Below are positions 27,705 to 36,183 of a DNA stretch of 64,000 nt, piece by piece. This stretch comes from JANSWY01 sp038525605 (GTDB lineage Bacteria > Bacteroidota > Bacteroidia > Cytophagales > Cyclobacteriaceae). How positions within the stretch are numbered: position 1 is the stretch's first letter; every line of letters begins with the position of its first letter. Both the position numbers and the translations under genes were made by a program. The stretch lies in the NCBI GenBank assembly GCA_038525605.1, contig JBCBHL010000001.1:13571-77570 (forward strand), in the 5' to 3' direction. The notes under the pieces are model-generated. The model saw nothing but the letters and a program-made list of their open reading frames with translations, was not told the origin of the DNA and searched no databases.

Positions 27705-29078
27705 CTATCTTCGATAGATCGTCAGTCTTATCGGATCTTTCGGCCTCAAACTCATCTCCGGAACGAATTCCAGTTCATAATTGGATTCATCCCGGAAGTA
27801 GAATTTATTATGAACTTTGATTAACGCAATCATCATTTCCGACATGGCAAATTGTTCGCCAATGCACAGACTAGGTCCACCACCAAATGGCATGTAGGCA
27901 TATTTTGGTGTTTTTTTGAATGCTTCTTTCTCAAACCTCTCCGGCTGGAACGCTTCCGGGTTTTCCCAATATTTTTCCATTCTGTGAAGCACAAAAACCG
28001 GGATCGCCACATTGATACCTGCTGGTACATGATAGCCATTGATCGTATCGTCATTGATTGCCTGTCTCTGATAAAAAAATGCAGGAGGACAGAGCCTTAG
28101 AGTCTCCTTCACCACCTGCCGGACATATTCTGCTTCTCTGATTTCTTCTGGCGCTCCTGTAAGGGAATGTTGATCAATGTACTGATCTACTTTCTGGTAA
28201 ACTTCCTGATTGGCAGAAAGATTATACATCATGTAGGCCATCGCATGTGCGGTCGTTTCATGACCTGCCAGCATAATTGTAATGAGCTCATCTCTCACCT
28301 GGGTTTCCGACATTTTTTCTCCTGTCTCTTCATCCTCTATTGCCAGTAACATGTCCAGCATGTCATTTTGATGCGGAATTTCACCAGACTTTTTCCGTTC
28401 AATCAGCTTCTCAATTACCTTAAAAAGCTCTCTGGTCTTCTCTTTTTCTTTTTTATTCGCAGGTGTTGGAATCCAATCAGCGTATACAATTGGATTTTTG
28501 AACCTGTTCATAATTCGGTTGAGCACATAACCTAACTTATCGGCGATGTCTGGCAGATCTTTTTCTATTTCTGTTTTGAAGAGTGCTTTGGCCACAATAC
28601 GCAAAGCCAGGTGATTGAACTCTTGTGTTAAGTTCACTTCGTCACCATCTTTATATTTTTTATCCCATTCCGAAACCATATCATCAACGCATTGGCCAAT
28701 GCCGGTCATCATTTGAAAAATATTATCTTTATAGAAAACAGGCTGGATTAATCTTCTCTGTTTTTTCCAAAAATCTCCCTGGCTGGTTAAAAGACCATTG
28801 CCAAATAACGGTTTTAACTTAACAGTGAACTCTCCTTTTTGATAGTTTTTCTGATTATTGATAAAAATATGCTTGATTGCCTCTGTGTCGTAAAGTACAA
28901 TCATCCTTCCAGCTTCCACTGGCGCTGAAAGATAGGCTATATCACCACATTCCTTTTGAACATCTTTCAGATAGGACAGCATATCTCCCATCATTCCTTT
29001 TGAGTGTCCCATCAGCCAGTGCTTCTCTCTGGGCATTGGTGGTTTTTTAGCCACATTAGTATAATCTGTATTCTCCAT
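27705..29078 (-). CDS. Cytochrome P450 monooxygenase
   Basis: A 457-residue soluble P450. All diagnostic motifs are present: I-helix AGHETTAHAM with the oxygen-activating Thr, K-helix ExxR in VKETLRLCP, and the heme loop FGGGPSLCIGEQFAMSE with the Cys thiolate. No membrane anchor, reductase fusion or ferredoxin is visible, so redox partners come from elsewhere. It lacks the IxDNRP motif and DUF4157, so it is not an obvious cargo, yet it sits in the middle of the effector array with 211 and 256 bp of flanking non-coding DNA. It could be a bystander or modify a small molecule linked to the island; the substrate cannot be predicted. Confidence 0.93.
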   Translation of the reverse strand: MENTDYTNVAKKPPMPREKHWLMGHSKGMMGDMLSYLKDVQKECGDIAYLSAPVEAGRMIVLYDTEAIKHIFINNQKNYQKGEFTVKLKPLFGNGLLTSQGDFWKKQRRLIQPVFYKDNIFQMMTGIGQCVDDMVSEWDKKYKDGDEVNLTQEFNHLALRIVAKALFKTEIEKDLPDIADKLGYVLNRIMNRFKNPIVYADWIPTPANKKEKEKTRELFKVIEKLIERKKSGEIPHQNDMLDMLLAIEDEETGEKMSETQVRDELITIMLAGHETTAHAMAYMMYNLSANQEVYQKVDQYIDQHSLTGAPEEIREAEYVRQVVKETLRLCPPAFFYQRQAINDDTINGYHVPAGINVAIPVFVLHRMEKYWENPEAFQPERFEKEAFKKTPKYAYMPFGGGPSLCIGEQFAMSEMMIALIKVHNKFYFRDESNYELEFVPEMSLRPKDPIRLTIYRR

Positions 29079-29334
29079 GGTGTTTGCGTTTTAGTTAATA
29101 ATACTTTCTCTATAAAGTTAATTGTTTACTAATTCAATTCAGCCTCTATATAAATTCTCGCTGACTAGTCCTTTGACCTGTCTGATTTGTGCTTTCAGCC
29201 TTGTAATCTTATTTCAAAAAATATATCGCTGATAAATGCCTTCATGTTTCCACCTTATTTGCCAACCTAACTATTTACTGGATTTTGATCCACCCGTTGA
29301 TTGTTCATCTAGCAGCTTACTACATTTTATCCAG

Positions 29335-31305
29335 CTACTCCGGTAGAAATTCGTGCCACTTTTTAATCCATTCTTTTTGAGGTACCAGTTCATCCTGAAT
29401 ATCTCTTAACTCATAAACTCCTGCGTACATAGCTGGAGTCTCATTAGAATTGATCTGTAACAGGTTCTGCTGATCCAAAGTGTTTATGTCCCGAATCTGG
29501 TAAGGATCTTTATTATCAGAAATTGCCGTCAGTTTCAATTCAAGTTCCTCTAGGATCTCTTCCCTTTTGTATAGCTTGCGGCTCAAAAATTTCATCGTAT
29601 CAGTAATTGCCTGATAGAAATTATCTCTAAAACTTTTCTCTTCCCACCAATCTTTGTTTGCCCAGTCACTTAATTCTATTTGCTTACCAATTGGGGTTTT
29701 TGACAAAATCGGAAACCAGTTTTTCATTGTTGACTTTCGTCGAAAATGGTCTCTGCCTATGACTGCTGATCCGATTGTATACAGGTAGTAAAAGGCTATA
29801 TTCTTCAAATAGTCTTTATCGGCTTCATCTAATTTTTTCTCAGAATACATTCCCATCATTCCTGTAACGCCATCAAGAAAGGTATCAGAAGTAATTGCTT
29901 TATGTAATGATGAATAGTAATTTCGTGAATCAAGAGAAATCTGATCCATGTTCCCATCATGCACCGCTATTAAATCATTGAGTTTAGCTCCTATGTTTAC
30001 CTGGATATTACCCAGCAATTCTTTATTCTCAAAGATTCTTTTTTCCGAATCTTCTGGTATGTAGTATCCAAAACCTTCCACCTCGATGTACCTATCTGCT
30101 GATTGAAGCACCTGGCTCACTATACTATTCAACCAGGTAGTCGCATGATCAATAATAACCGTAGCATCTTCTCTGCTTTTTACAGGTACCGTTACTATCT
30201 CTACAGCTGCATTTGTAAATAAATTACCGTCAATTTTTTCATCGATAAGTAACGGGGTGTGATCAACTTTTGCTTCCCAGCCTTGTTCAGTCTTTTCTTT
30301 GTCAAACACAGATGTGTTGTATCCTGGATCATAACCAGCCGACAAATTACGATCCAGTCCTTTAAATATCGTGTTAAAAACCAGGTCGGAGAATTTCTGA
30401 GCATTAGCTTCCGTGCCCTCTTCATAGCCCTCTATTTCCGGACTATTTTCAATAAAATCTTGACTCAAAGACTTTCCTGCAACCCTATAATCCAAAATAC
30501 CTTGAAAATTAGTTGCTATGAAGAATATATGTCCACTGAGAGATGCTGAACTGTTTACAGGTTCCATCAATTCATCCTGATACTCTTCAATATCATTTGT
30601 ATCTACTTCCTTTTGATAGAACAGTCTAATCGCCTGTAGTTTCCGCCTATCTTCGCTATCATTATCCTTAATTGCCTCCAGACGCCCTGGTTTCAGAACG
30701 GGAAGAGATGTTTCTATCTCGATTCCTACCATCGCATCATCACTTTTCCGAATGCGCTGAAAAACAGGTGTACTGATCGGTTTTAGAGACAATTGCCTTG
30801 TACTGTGAACCGCAGACTGGCTAAATTTATGTGCCTTCTCTCCCATCAAATCGGCCTCTCTTTCCAGGCTTACATCGTCGTTGATATTTACTCCTCTTTT
30901 GAATTGAAAAGTAGGCCTCACCTTCCCCTGCTTCTGTTGTACGACATGCCAGGCTTCATGAGGCAGGTGTTTTTCCTGTCCGGGAGCCAGGTGGATGTCA
31001 GTACCTTGTGCGTAGGCATGGGCCTGAAGTTGCGCAGGTTTAGACGAATTATAATGGACGTTCACGTCATCCATTGAGTAGCCTGAGAGACTTTCAATAC
31101 CTGATTTAAGTTGATATGGCAGACCATCAGTCTTTTTGCGAGGCAAAGGAATCTCAGCTGACTGGTGATTAATCGTCTCCCTGAGCTTTCTCTGGTGTAC
31201 AGAAAGCGGGCGATTATCTGCAATAGCCACAGTACCATAAGAAGACGCTGCTGCTTGTCTTGCAGCCCATTTTTGATCTTTGATTTCGGTTTTTACTGAT
31301 TTCAT
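29335..31305 (-). CDS. eCIS effector: DUF4157 domain + amidoligase/GCS-like payload
   Basis: A 656-residue protein. The tag is IADNRPLSVHQRKL (28-41), DUF4157 has HEAWH at 116-120, LEREAD near 150, and the junction is VFQR (Gln183-Arg184). The payload opens with VGIEIETSLPV (EIE 196-198), then GWEAKVDHTPL...AVEIVTVPV, then GNIQVNIGAKL. This order (GxExE strand, W-x-x-x-x-D, E-I/L-V-T-x-P, then a G-N/H-x-x-V-x-V/I-G strand) resembles amidoligase/glutamate-cysteine-ligase-like enzymes that form amide bonds using ATP. The payload is clearly paralogous to those at 33,555 and 38,531. The enzymatic call is inference; the paralogy is direct. Confidence 0.72.
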   Translation of the reverse strand: MKSVKTEIKDQKWAARQAAASSYGTVAIADNRPLSVHQRKLRETINHQSAEIPLPRKKTDGLPYQLKSGIESLSGYSMDDVNVHYNSSKPAQLQAHAYAQGTDIHLAPGQEKHLPHEAWHVVQQKQGKVRPTFQFKRGVNINDDVSLEREADLMGEKAHKFSQSAVHSTRQLSLKPISTPVFQRIRKSDDAMVGIEIETSLPVLKPGRLEAIKDNDSEDRRKLQAIRLFYQKEVDTNDIEEYQDELMEPVNSSASLSGHIFFIATNFQGILDYRVAGKSLSQDFIENSPEIEGYEEGTEANAQKFSDLVFNTIFKGLDRNLSAGYDPGYNTSVFDKEKTEQGWEAKVDHTPLLIDEKIDGNLFTNAAVEIVTVPVKSREDATVIIDHATTWLNSIVSQVLQSADRYIEVEGFGYYIPEDSEKRIFENKELLGNIQVNIGAKLNDLIAVHDGNMDQISLDSRNYYSSLHKAITSDTFLDGVTGMMGMYSEKKLDEADKDYLKNIAFYYLYTIGSAVIGRDHFRRKSTMKNWFPILSKTPIGKQIELSDWANKDWWEEKSFRDNFYQAITDTMKFLSRKLYKREEILEELELKLTAISDNKDPYQIRDINTLDQQNLLQINSNETPAMYAGVYELRDIQDELVPQKEWIKKWHEFLPE

Positions 31306-31547
31306 CGTGTCGATCTGTTCTCAAATACAAAGTGTACCGAAATTGCGTTCCTTAGCCATCGGTGAACTGTACAAACAGACTGATTGCATGTTGCACCTTT
31401 CTCCTGCGCACAATTAAAAGATTATCCGGGAAGATGACTATAACAAATCCGACATTGTCTATGAATTACCGGACAACGGTTTTAGTGATCAAATAAGAAG
31501 GAATGGACTATTTAATACTTACAGCAAATCTTAATGACAGAATGCTT

Positions 31548-32921
31548 TCATTTACTTTCTATATATCTTTTGAATAAATATGCATAAGTATCCGCATTAG
31601 CCACACTGTATTTAATGTCGAACTCATTATCTTTTGCAGTAGTAGGACCAGTTGAGTAAAAATTGTCGTGGGTACCGGCAAAGTAGTGTGTTAGTTCATG
31701 CATAAAAGTATCTCTAACAGCTCCTTTGGTCTTTTTTTCATTACCTGATAAAATATTCATATTAAGATAAAGCCTGTCTCCATTTATTTGTTTTAATTCA
31801 TCAGAGTCTTGAAGAAATTTAAAACTTGATATATTCTCGCCTTTAATAAATGGATCTTTTTTGATGGTAACCTTATCTATATTTTTAACCCCTTTGACTT
31901 TTTTGTTCTTTCTTTTAAAAGCTTCTTCACTATGTTTTGAATAGCCGACCTTTTTAGAGTGTTCTTCTAATTCAATCTGTTTCACTAGCCCTAACACATC
32001 CCTTCCTATAGCACTGGAAATCTCAACAGTAATTGGACTTCCTTCCAGTCCTGTTTTCACCCTGGAAAATGTTTGTATAATATACGGTAGATATCTTTTA
32101 GTAAGCGTGAAATTATTGATCGGTAGACCAAATGATTCTTGCAATATGATAAAAACCGGACTTTTTCTATTTCTACTGTATTCTTTTACCTGCATTCCAT
32201 TGACCCGATTCAAGTCTATCAGAATCTTTGTTAAATTAGTCCTGATCTCCTCATATGCATCTTTGATGAGCCTTATGAAATCTTTATATTTTTTATTGCG
32301 AAACCTTGCATTTGACTTTATAATGAGGTTTTCATCTTCGTAAATATCCTTTCTTTGGATCGTTGATGAATGTACCTTTTCCGATACCAAACCTGGATTT
32401 CCGCTATTTTCAACCTGTTCATGATGAGATTTCAAAGCCTTCTCTCCCATCACATCGGCCTCTCTTTCCAGAATTACGTCGTCGTTGATATTTACTCCTC
32501 TTTTAAATTGAAAAGTGGGTCTTACTCTACCCTGCTTTTGCTGCACGACATGCCAGGCTTCATGCGGCAGGTGTCTTTCCTGTCCGGGAGCCAGGTGGAT
32601 ATCAGTGCCTTGCGCATAGGCATGCGCCCTTAACTGTGCAGGTTTAGAAGAGTTGTAGTGAACTTTTACATCGTCCATTGAGTAACCGGAAAGATTCTCA
32701 ATCCCTGTTTTCAATTGGATAGGAAGACCGTCACTTCTTTTACTAAACTGAGGGTCAGGTTTTAGTGGGTGATTCATCGTTTCATGGAGCTTTCGCTGAT
32801 AAACTGCACCGGGGCGATTGTCTGCTATGGTTGCTGCTCCATGTAAATGCTCTTCCACTTGTTGTCGCGGTTCTTTGCTAGTGGCAGATAAGTCGTATAT
32901 CGTTTTGTTCATTTTGATCAA
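31548..32921 (-). CDS. eCIS effector: DUF4157 domain + M35-type (aspzincin) metallopeptidase
   Basis: A 457-residue protein. The tag is IADNRPGAVYQRKL (32-45), DUF4157 has HEAWH at 120-124, and the junction is TIQR (Gln189-Arg190). The payload ends with a second zinc motif HELTH (408-412) followed by GTHDNFY (416-422, with Asp419) and NADTYAYLF (from 442). HExxH plus GTxDxxY plus NADxY is the aspzincin (M35, deuterolysin / lysine-specific endopeptidase) signature, where the Asp is the third zinc ligand. A secreted endopeptidase acting inside a target cell fits. The tag is very like that of the 38,531 effector, whose payload is unrelated. Met4 is an alternative start. Confidence 0.85.
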   Translation of the reverse strand: MIKMNKTIYDLSATSKEPRQQVEEHLHGAATIADNRPGAVYQRKLHETMNHPLKPDPQFSKRSDGLPIQLKTGIENLSGYSMDDVKVHYNSSKPAQLRAHAYAQGTDIHLAPGQERHLPHEAWHVVQQKQGRVRPTFQFKRGVNINDDVILEREADVMGEKALKSHHEQVENSGNPGLVSEKVHSSTIQRKDIYEDENLIIKSNARFRNKKYKDFIRLIKDAYEEIRTNLTKILIDLNRVNGMQVKEYSRNRKSPVFIILQESFGLPINNFTLTKRYLPYIIQTFSRVKTGLEGSPITVEISSAIGRDVLGLVKQIELEEHSKKVGYSKHSEEAFKRKNKKVKGVKNIDKVTIKKDPFIKGENISSFKFLQDSDELKQINGDRLYLNMNILSGNEKKTKGAVRDTFMHELTHYFAGTHDNFYSTGPTTAKDNEFDIKYSVANADTYAYLFKRYIESK

Positions 32922-33554
32922 TAATCAATGAATTAGAAATTAGAATTGTCACTGTTGTTGATAAAAACCAGAAAGTGCAAGTCATTCGAAAACTAAAAAC
33001 TAACCCGAATGCTGGTTCTTCAACAACCTGAATAGCAACGCCTGGCCATTATCAAATTATGACCTGATGCCTCGCTCTTTTCACATCGTCAAGTAAATAA
33101 GGTCTCTGCGATCTTACTATCAGAAACCCGACATTCTCTGTGAATTACCGGACGGTGGTTTTAATAATCAAAGTATTGTTGATTGATGCTTGTCTGCATA
33201 CAACACACCTGAACCAATCAACAGGTTTTGAAGAACTGCTCTGATACCCGAGCGTACCTGTTAAGATTAATTTCAGATTGCTTATGAAAAGTTTAACCAA
33301 ACTTCATTATTTGACTTGTAACCTCCTATCGGTAGAAATACCAACAAAGACAATGAGGTAAAAACACCAATATCTGCAAAGATTACTTACAATCTCTTGT
33401 TGGTGACAACAGCAACAAGGGCAAACGATGAAACAGCAACAAGGGCAAAGACTAAAAGCCGGAATTTAGCCAGTCAACTTTTTCAGTTGTTACTTGTAGT
33501 CTCCAGGTAATGAAATATATTCGCAAATGGTCAGAAGGCCTTTAAATGATACAC
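32922..33554. other. Non-coding region with a duplicated effector leader
   Basis: A 633-bp gap between effector genes. The part at about 33,125-33,350 is similar to 35,425-35,626 (shared TTGTTGATTGATGCTTGTCT, GTTTTGAAGAACTGCT and AAAAGTTTAACCA blocks). A 17-bp direct repeat (ACAGCAACAAGGGCAAA) occurs at 33,409-33,425 and 33,433-33,449. I see no gene of credible length. Confidence 0.6.
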
Positions 33555-35270
33555 CTACAATAAGAATTTCTTCCATGTATCTATCCAATACTTTTGCCTG
33601 AAGGTGGAATCCTGCGTATCCCGGATTTCATAAACGCCTGCATATGATCCATCATCAAGCTGCAATAGGTTCGGGTCGTTTAGACTATTAATCTTTTCCT
33701 TCACATCCGGAAATGGCTCTTCATTTTTCTTCAATTGATTAACAGCATAGTCGACATATTCCAGATAATCCTTATTTTTTACTACTTCGGAAGGCAGATT
33801 AGCCATAATTGCATCCCCCAACCACCACCTGATCTGAAGGTCATTATCGGCCCAATATTGCTTTTTTGCCCACGGGCTTAATGTGATTTGTTGATTGATA
33901 TCCGTCTTGCTTAAGATTGGGAAATAATTTTTGATTTGTTGTTTATTCGGATCATTAACCCCATAATAATAAGCTGCTGCTGAATAGAGGTAATAAAATG
34001 AAATATTTCTTAGGTAGTAAGCATCCCATTCATCTACTAATACCTTCTTCATCAGGTGATTCAACACTGCAAACCAAAAAGTATCATTCCAGAACTGCTG
34101 CATAGCTTCTGCATGTTTTTTCTGAGTGTCATTTTCATTTGAAATCGTGTCCAGGTTAGCCGAATGCATTGATATCAGATCTCCTAAGTTTGCACCGACG
34201 TTGACCTGAATATTTCCCCAAAGTTCATCTTTGAATAAAATATAATCCTTAACTGTTGGTGGGATATCAAAAGTGTATTTCCCTACTGTATATGGACCCT
34301 TTTTGCAATTTTCGACAATATCATTAAGCCAGGTATTCACACTGACTAATATCTTTTCGGCCTCTTCGATAGAGTTTACTGGTACTGTAACAATTTCAAT
34401 CGCTGAATCCGAATACAACTTACCTGCCTTATATAGTCTTCTATTAACAGGTGGGTGATCTACTTCAGCTTTCCACATGCCAGCTACCTCATGGATGAGC
34501 TGTTGATAGCCAGGATCGTACTGAAAACGAAGTTCTGCATCTGCTTTTTCATAAGCTTCTGATTTTTCCTCACTGGCATTCTCCTCATCATAATCACTAA
34601 TGATTTGCTGATAATGCTCAATACCCAGCATTTTCGTGATCTTAGCGTTTTTGTAAGCGTTAAAAACTGGTAGAGTCGTCTCAATCTCTAGACCTACTTT
34701 AGCATTGGCACTCTTCCTGACGCGTTGTATAACCTGCTTATCGGCAATTTTGCTGCTCTTTGCACCGTTAGCTGCTGAATGACCTGAAAATTGGTTTGCC
34801 TTATCGCCCATCACATCGGCCTCTCTTTCCAGACTTAGATCGTCGTTGATATGTATTCCTCTTTTAAATTGAAAAGATGGTTTCACCCTTCCCTGCTTTT
34901 GCTGCACAACATGCCACGCTTCATGAGGCAGGTGTTTTTCCTGACCTGGACCCAGATGAATATCAGTGCCTTGTGCATAGGCTAAAGCATTGAGTTGGGC
35001 CGGCCTGTTAGAATTGTAATGAACTTTCACATCATCCATGGAGTAACCGGAAAGATTCTCAATACCTGATTTAAGTTGGATTGGCAGGCCGTTGGCTCTT
35101 TCGCCTCCGGGAGAATTTGCCGCTGTGTGGTGATTCATCGTCTCTCGGAGCTTTCGCTGATAAACAGTGAGGAGACGATAGTCTGCAATAGCCACAGCAC
35201 CATGAGAAGAACCTGCTGCTTGTCCCGCAGGCTCTTTTTCTTCTTTAATTTCGGTTTTTGCTGATTTCAT
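33555..35270 (-). CDS. eCIS effector: DUF4157 domain + amidoligase/GCS-like payload
   Basis: A 571-residue protein. The tag is slightly degenerate (IADYRLLTVYQRKL, 28-41); DUF4157 has HEAWH at 116-120 and LEREAD near 150; the junction is VIQRVRK (Gln182-Arg183). The payload shows VGLEIETTLPV (EIE 195-197), WKAEVDHPP, IEIVTVPV (291-298) and GNIQVNVGANL (352-362), and continues into FPILSKTDINQQITLSPW and a C-terminal YAGVYEIRD, all paralogous to the 29,335 effector (FPILSKTPIGKQIELSDW, YAGVYELRD). It is the shortest of the three close paralogues. Its upstream leader matches those of its paralogues. Enzyme class is an inference from strand motifs. Confidence 0.72.
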   Translation of the reverse strand: MKSAKTEIKEEKEPAGQAAGSSHGAVAIADYRLLTVYQRKLRETMNHHTAANSPGGERANGLPIQLKSGIENLSGYSMDDVKVHYNSNRPAQLNALAYAQGTDIHLGPGQEKHLPHEAWHVVQQKQGRVKPSFQFKRGIHINDDLSLEREADVMGDKANQFSGHSAANGAKSSKIADKQVIQRVRKSANAKVGLEIETTLPVFNAYKNAKITKMLGIEHYQQIISDYDEENASEEKSEAYEKADAELRFQYDPGYQQLIHEVAGMWKAEVDHPPVNRRLYKAGKLYSDSAIEIVTVPVNSIEEAEKILVSVNTWLNDIVENCKKGPYTVGKYTFDIPPTVKDYILFKDELWGNIQVNVGANLGDLISMHSANLDTISNENDTQKKHAEAMQQFWNDTFWFAVLNHLMKKVLVDEWDAYYLRNISFYYLYSAAAYYYGVNDPNKQQIKNYFPILSKTDINQQITLSPWAKKQYWADNDLQIRWWLGDAIMANLPSEVVKNKDYLEYVDYAVNQLKKNEEPFPDVKEKINSLNDPNLLQLDDGSYAGVYEIRDTQDSTFRQKYWIDTWKKFLL

Positions 35271-35584
35271 TATGTTGATCTATTCTCCAATACAAAGTGT
35301 ACTGAAATTGCGTTCATTAGTCGTCGGCGGATTGTGCAAAAAGACGCATTCAACCAAAAACAGATCAAATATTGCATCTTTCACCCGGCGCGCAATTAAA
35401 TAACTATCCGGGAAGATAACTATCACAAAACCGACATTGTCTGCGAATTGCCTAACTGCGATCTTAATAATCAAAATGTTGTTGATTGATGCTTGTCTGG
35501 ATACAGCTTATCTGGACCAATTAACAAGTTTTGAAGAACTGCTTTGATACCTAAAGTACCTATAAAAAGTTTAACCAGGCTTCA

Positions 35585-35923
35585 TTATGTGACCTGAATT
35601 CTCCTGTTGATGAAAATACCAACAAGGGCAAGGATTAAAAAGAGAAGTCGGATAATGCTTACTTTTCCATTTCTGCAAATTGACCTTTCTACTTCACAAA
35701 CGCATTTCTCCTTTGTGCAGATTGACTTTTCCACTTGACAAACGTATTTCTCCTTTGAGCAGCTGCATTTTTTAACTCGGTAAATGGACTTTTCTACTTG
35801 ACAAACGTACTTTTCCTTTTGACAGACGCATTTCTTCTTTGCACAGAAGCATTTTTCAACTCGACAAATGGACTTTTCCTTTTTGCAAATTGACTTTTCC
35901 TTTTGACAAATGCATTTCTCCAC
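35585..35923 (-). CDS. Possible Cys/Lys-rich heptad-repeat protein with C-terminal membrane helix (doubtful)
   Basis: A 112-residue frame made of 7-residue repeats of the form EK-x-x-C-x-x (for example EKSICRV, EKCVCEV), ending in a hydrophobic helix and basic residues (IIRLLFLILALVGIFINRRIQVT, split here at LALVG). The repeats come from the 21-bp minisatellite. The non-repeat helix end is the only hint of a real product: Cys-rich repeats plus a helix plus an Arg pair could make a membrane-anchored peptide. The start lies inside the repeat and there are no relatives to compare, so this may be a chance frame. Confidence 0.2.
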   Translation of the reverse strand: MEKCICQKEKSICKKEKSICRVEKCFCAKKKCVCQKEKYVCQVEKSIYRVKKCSCSKEKYVCQVEKSICTKEKCVCEVERSICRNGKVSIIRLLFLILALVGIFINRRIQVT

Positions 35924-36150
35924 TTAACAAACACACTTCTCCATTTGACAAATACATTTCTTCACTTGACAAACGGACTTTTCCTTTTGACAAAAGCACT
36001 TCTTCTTCGTGCAGATGCATTTTTCCACTCGGCAAATGGACTATTCTATTTGACAAACGTACTTTCCTTTTTGCAAATTGACTTCTCCGCTTGACAAACG
36101 CATTTCTCCTTTGTGCAGAAGCATTTTTCCAATCGGTAAATGGACTTTTT
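35660..36150. repeat. 21-bp degenerate tandem repeat (about 23 units)
   Basis: Units follow GACTTTTCCACTTGACAAACG with many substitutions; variants include CATTTCTCCTTTGTGCAGAAG and CATTTTTCCACTCGGCAAATG. Nearly every unit is exactly 21 bp, with one 20-bp unit near 36,060. There are no unique spacers, so it is not a CRISPR array. T-tracts recur every two helical turns. Confidence 0.9.
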
Positions 36151-36183
36151 GAGGCATTCGGAAAAAAGCTGACTGTTTTAAAG

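Larger units (their letters stand above)
35271..36183. other. Non-coding region: duplicated effector leader plus 21-bp minisatellite
   Basis: A 913-bp region. The part next to the effector start (35,271 to about 35,630) is a duplicated leader shared with regions upstream of other effectors. The part from 35,660 to 36,150 is a degenerate 21-bp tandem repeat. All reading frames through the repeat stay open for long stretches because the period is a multiple of three, so apparent ORFs there are weak evidence for genes. Confidence 0.7.

Noticed and set aside
35839..36081. + strand frame with FPFDK heptad repeats, and a minus-strand frame at 35,856-36,056
   Set aside because: Any frame stays open in a 21-bp repeat; starts lie within the repeat and there is no non-repeat domain.
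35660..36150. Possible CRISPR array
   Set aside because: The 21-bp units are directly adjacent with no unique spacers, are degenerate, and no cas genes are present.
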